A DNA stretch of 64,000 nucleotides, from positions 1 through 64,000 of the forward strand of contig CAVTLC010000010.1 of the NCBI GenBank assembly GCA_963735445.1, in the 5' to 3' direction. This document shows, in pieces, positions 62,833-64,000 of this stretch (position 1 is its first letter; the number at the start of each line of letters is the position of its first letter). The DNA comes from AP-15 sp963735445 (lineage in GTDB: Bacteria > Pseudomonadota > Alphaproteobacteria > ATCC43930 > CGMCC-115725). A model generated the notes under the pieces. The model was not told the origin of the DNA and made no database searches. It was given only the letters and a program-made list of their open reading frames with translations. Both the position numbers and the translations under genes were made by a program.

Positions 62833-63717
62833 ATGGAATTGGGCAGGCTTGGCGTTTGGGTCGGGATGGATCGGATGAGTGCGGCGGCGGGGGCGGCTTT
62901 TGCCAAACGCGTCGAGGCGTGGGGCTACAGCGCCTTGTGGCTGCCGGAGAGCCGCGGGCGCAACGCGCTCGTTCATTCTTCGTGGCTGCTCGCCAATACC
63001 CAAAAGCTGATTGTCGCGACCGGGATCGCCAACATCTATGCCCGCGACCCGATGGCGATGGCGAACGGTCAGCGGGCGCTGGCCGAGCAATCGGACGGGC
63101 GGTTTCTGCTCGGCGTCGGCGTGTCGCACCGGCCGATGGTCGAAGGGCTGCGCGGCCACACCTACAATAAGCCGGTGGCGACGATGCGCGCCTATCTGAA
63201 GGCGATGCGCGAGGCGCCCTATGTCGTGGCGGCGACCCCGCGCGAGACGCCGCCGACCGTCGTCGCCGCACTCGGGCCGCGGATGATGGCGTTGTCGGGC
63301 GAGATGGCCGACGGGGCGCATCCCTACAACTCGATCCCGGCGCACACCGCCGAGGCGCGCAAGATCCTCGGGCCCGGCAAGATCCTGGCGCCCGAAGTCT
63401 GGGTATTGCTCGAAACCGATCCGGCGAAGGCGCGGCCGGCGGCGCGCGAGGCCTTGTCGCACTACCTGCAGCTCGAAAATTACGTCAACGCCTGGCGGGG
63501 GCAGGGCTTTTCCGATGCCGATATGGCCGGCGGCGGCTCCGATCGATTTATCGATGCGATCGTCGGCTGGGGTGACGAGGGGGCGATCCGCAAGCGCATC
63601 CAGGAGCATTGGGACGCCGGCGCCGACCATGTCTGCATTCAGCCGATCAGCGTGCAAGGTGGCCGCGAGATTGACGAGCGGGTGCTTGAATTACTGGCGC
63701 CGTCGCGGCGATCTTGA
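62833..63717 (+). CDS. LLM-class F420-dependent oxidoreductase
   Basis: A 294-residue TIM-barrel flavin/F420 oxidoreductase of the luciferase-like monooxygenase family. Seen are WGYSALWLPESRGRNAL, VATGIANIYARDPMAMANG, GRFLLGVGVSHRPMVEG and VAALGPRMMALSGEMADGAHPY. F420 versus FMN use cannot be told from sequence. GAGGAG-like AGAGGAGTC lies 10 nt ahead of the ATG. It occupies the place where mnmG is usual. Confidence 0.88.
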   Translation: MELGRLGVWVGMDRMSAAAGAAFAKRVEAWGYSALWLPESRGRNALVHSSWLLANTQKLIVATGIANIYARDPMAMANGQRALAEQSDGRFLLGVGVSHRPMVEGLRGHTYNKPVATMRAYLKAMREAPYVVAATPRETPPTVVAALGPRMMALSGEMADGAHPYNSIPAHTAEARKILGPGKILAPEVWVLLETDPAKARPAAREALSHYLQLENYVNAWRGQGFSDADMAGGGSDRFIDAIVGWGDEGAIRKRIQEHWDAGADHVCIQPISVQGGREIDERVLELLAPSRRS

Positions 63718-63807
63718 CGTTTCCCGCCTGCGGCCGACATTGTTTTCGCCGGTCTCGGCGGCGAACGCGTCGGCGAGCGTTGGTCTCGTAGGCGAGGAAA
63801 CGGCGTC

Positions 63808-64000
63808 ATGTATTCGGAAACCACCCGGGGGATCAGCGTCACGGTCAAGCCGATCTATCTGGAGGATCAATCCTCACCCGCCGAGGGTCATTTCGTCTGG
63901 GCCTATCACGTGCGCATCGAAAACCGCGGCGAGGAGACGGTTCAGCTGCGCCGCCGCTACTGGAAGATCACCGACGGCCGCGGCCAGGTTCAGGAAGTGC
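63808..64000 (+). CDS. apaG: ApaG family protein, cut by window end
   Basis: The first 64 codons of ApaG (DUF525), a small fibronectin-III-like beta protein linked to Co2+/Mg2+ efflux. TRGISVTVKPIYLEDQSSP, AYHVRIENRGEETVQLRRRY and WKITDGRGQVQEV are clear family landmarks. GAGGAAACGGCGTC precedes the ATG. The rest lies beyond the window. Confidence 0.88.
   Translation, partial: MYSETTRGISVTVKPIYLEDQSSPAEGHFVWAYHVRIENRGEETVQLRRRYWKITDGRGQVQEV

Noticed and set aside
1..64000. CRISPR arrays, rRNA, tRNA genes, insertion sequences, prophage
   Set aside because: Looked for in gene-free stretches: no regularly spaced direct repeats, no tRNA cloverleaf, no transposase or integrase reading frame was seen.

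Overview
This 64 kb window looks like GC-rich chromosomal DNA of an alphaproteobacterium, probably a free-living, non-model lineage near the Rhodospirillales (inference; no rRNA is present to fix the taxonomy). The best evidence is the block at about 46.6-62.7 kb: eipB, a Tim44-domain gene, fxsA, secB, dnaQ, coaE, aroE and ppsR, then a gap, then hemE, hemH, hemJ, rho and mnmE. This is the arrangement seen around the alphaproteobacterial replication origin. The gap between ppsR and hemE (52722-53112) holds several DnaA-box-like motifs and is the best oriC candidate.

Layout. 0-9 kb is an accessory region: two PEP-CTERM proteins with duplicated upstream DNA, a third PEP-CTERM gene that is broken, a minus-strand operon (MBL hydrolase, two DUF1326 proteins, DUF2182 membrane protein) and a sterol-desaturase-like enzyme. 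9-19 kb has a lytic transglycosylase with Cys-containing repeats, an MFS carrier, a pentapeptide-repeat/K+-channel fusion, and a phosphate/polyphosphate/metal group (Pho box, pit, CBS-BON, ppk1, CorA). 19-30 kb is a catabolic neighbourhood: two amidohydrolases, Rieske ferredoxin, FAH-family enzyme, two TauD-type dioxygenases, cupin, enoyl-CoA hydratase and a two-subunit ThDP decarboxylase, plus a higBA toxin-antitoxin pair. 30-38 kb has an EmrB-like exporter, molybdate modB with a broken modC, a selenoprotein gene, a nucleotide-sugar dehydrogenase, tatA, a serine hydrolase, a broken GNAT gene and a YedK/HMCES peptidase. 38-46.5 kb has a broken GMC oxidoreductase, glgP, the divK-pleD signalling pair and mak. 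The housekeeping origin block follows, then qor, ogt, a DUF255 protein, a thioredoxin-like ferredoxin, mnmE, an LLM oxidoreductase and the start of apaG.

Main discovery. At 33781-34014 a 77-residue Rdx/SelW-family protein is encoded with an in-frame TGA at the second position of its CxxC redox motif (Cys8-Val-Pro-Sec11). A perfect 6-bp stem with a 5-nt loop lies about 15 nt downstream, where a bacterial SECIS is expected. Ordinary ORF calling misses this gene, so it is a likely unannotated selenoprotein.

A caution: at least eight genes (corA, PRC-barrel, PEP-CTERM 3, modC twice, GNAT, GMC oxidoreductase, fxsA twice) have single-base frame breaks that one indel would repair, nearly all a doubled base. 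This may mean residual insertion errors in the assembly rather than real gene decay, so these calls are provisional.
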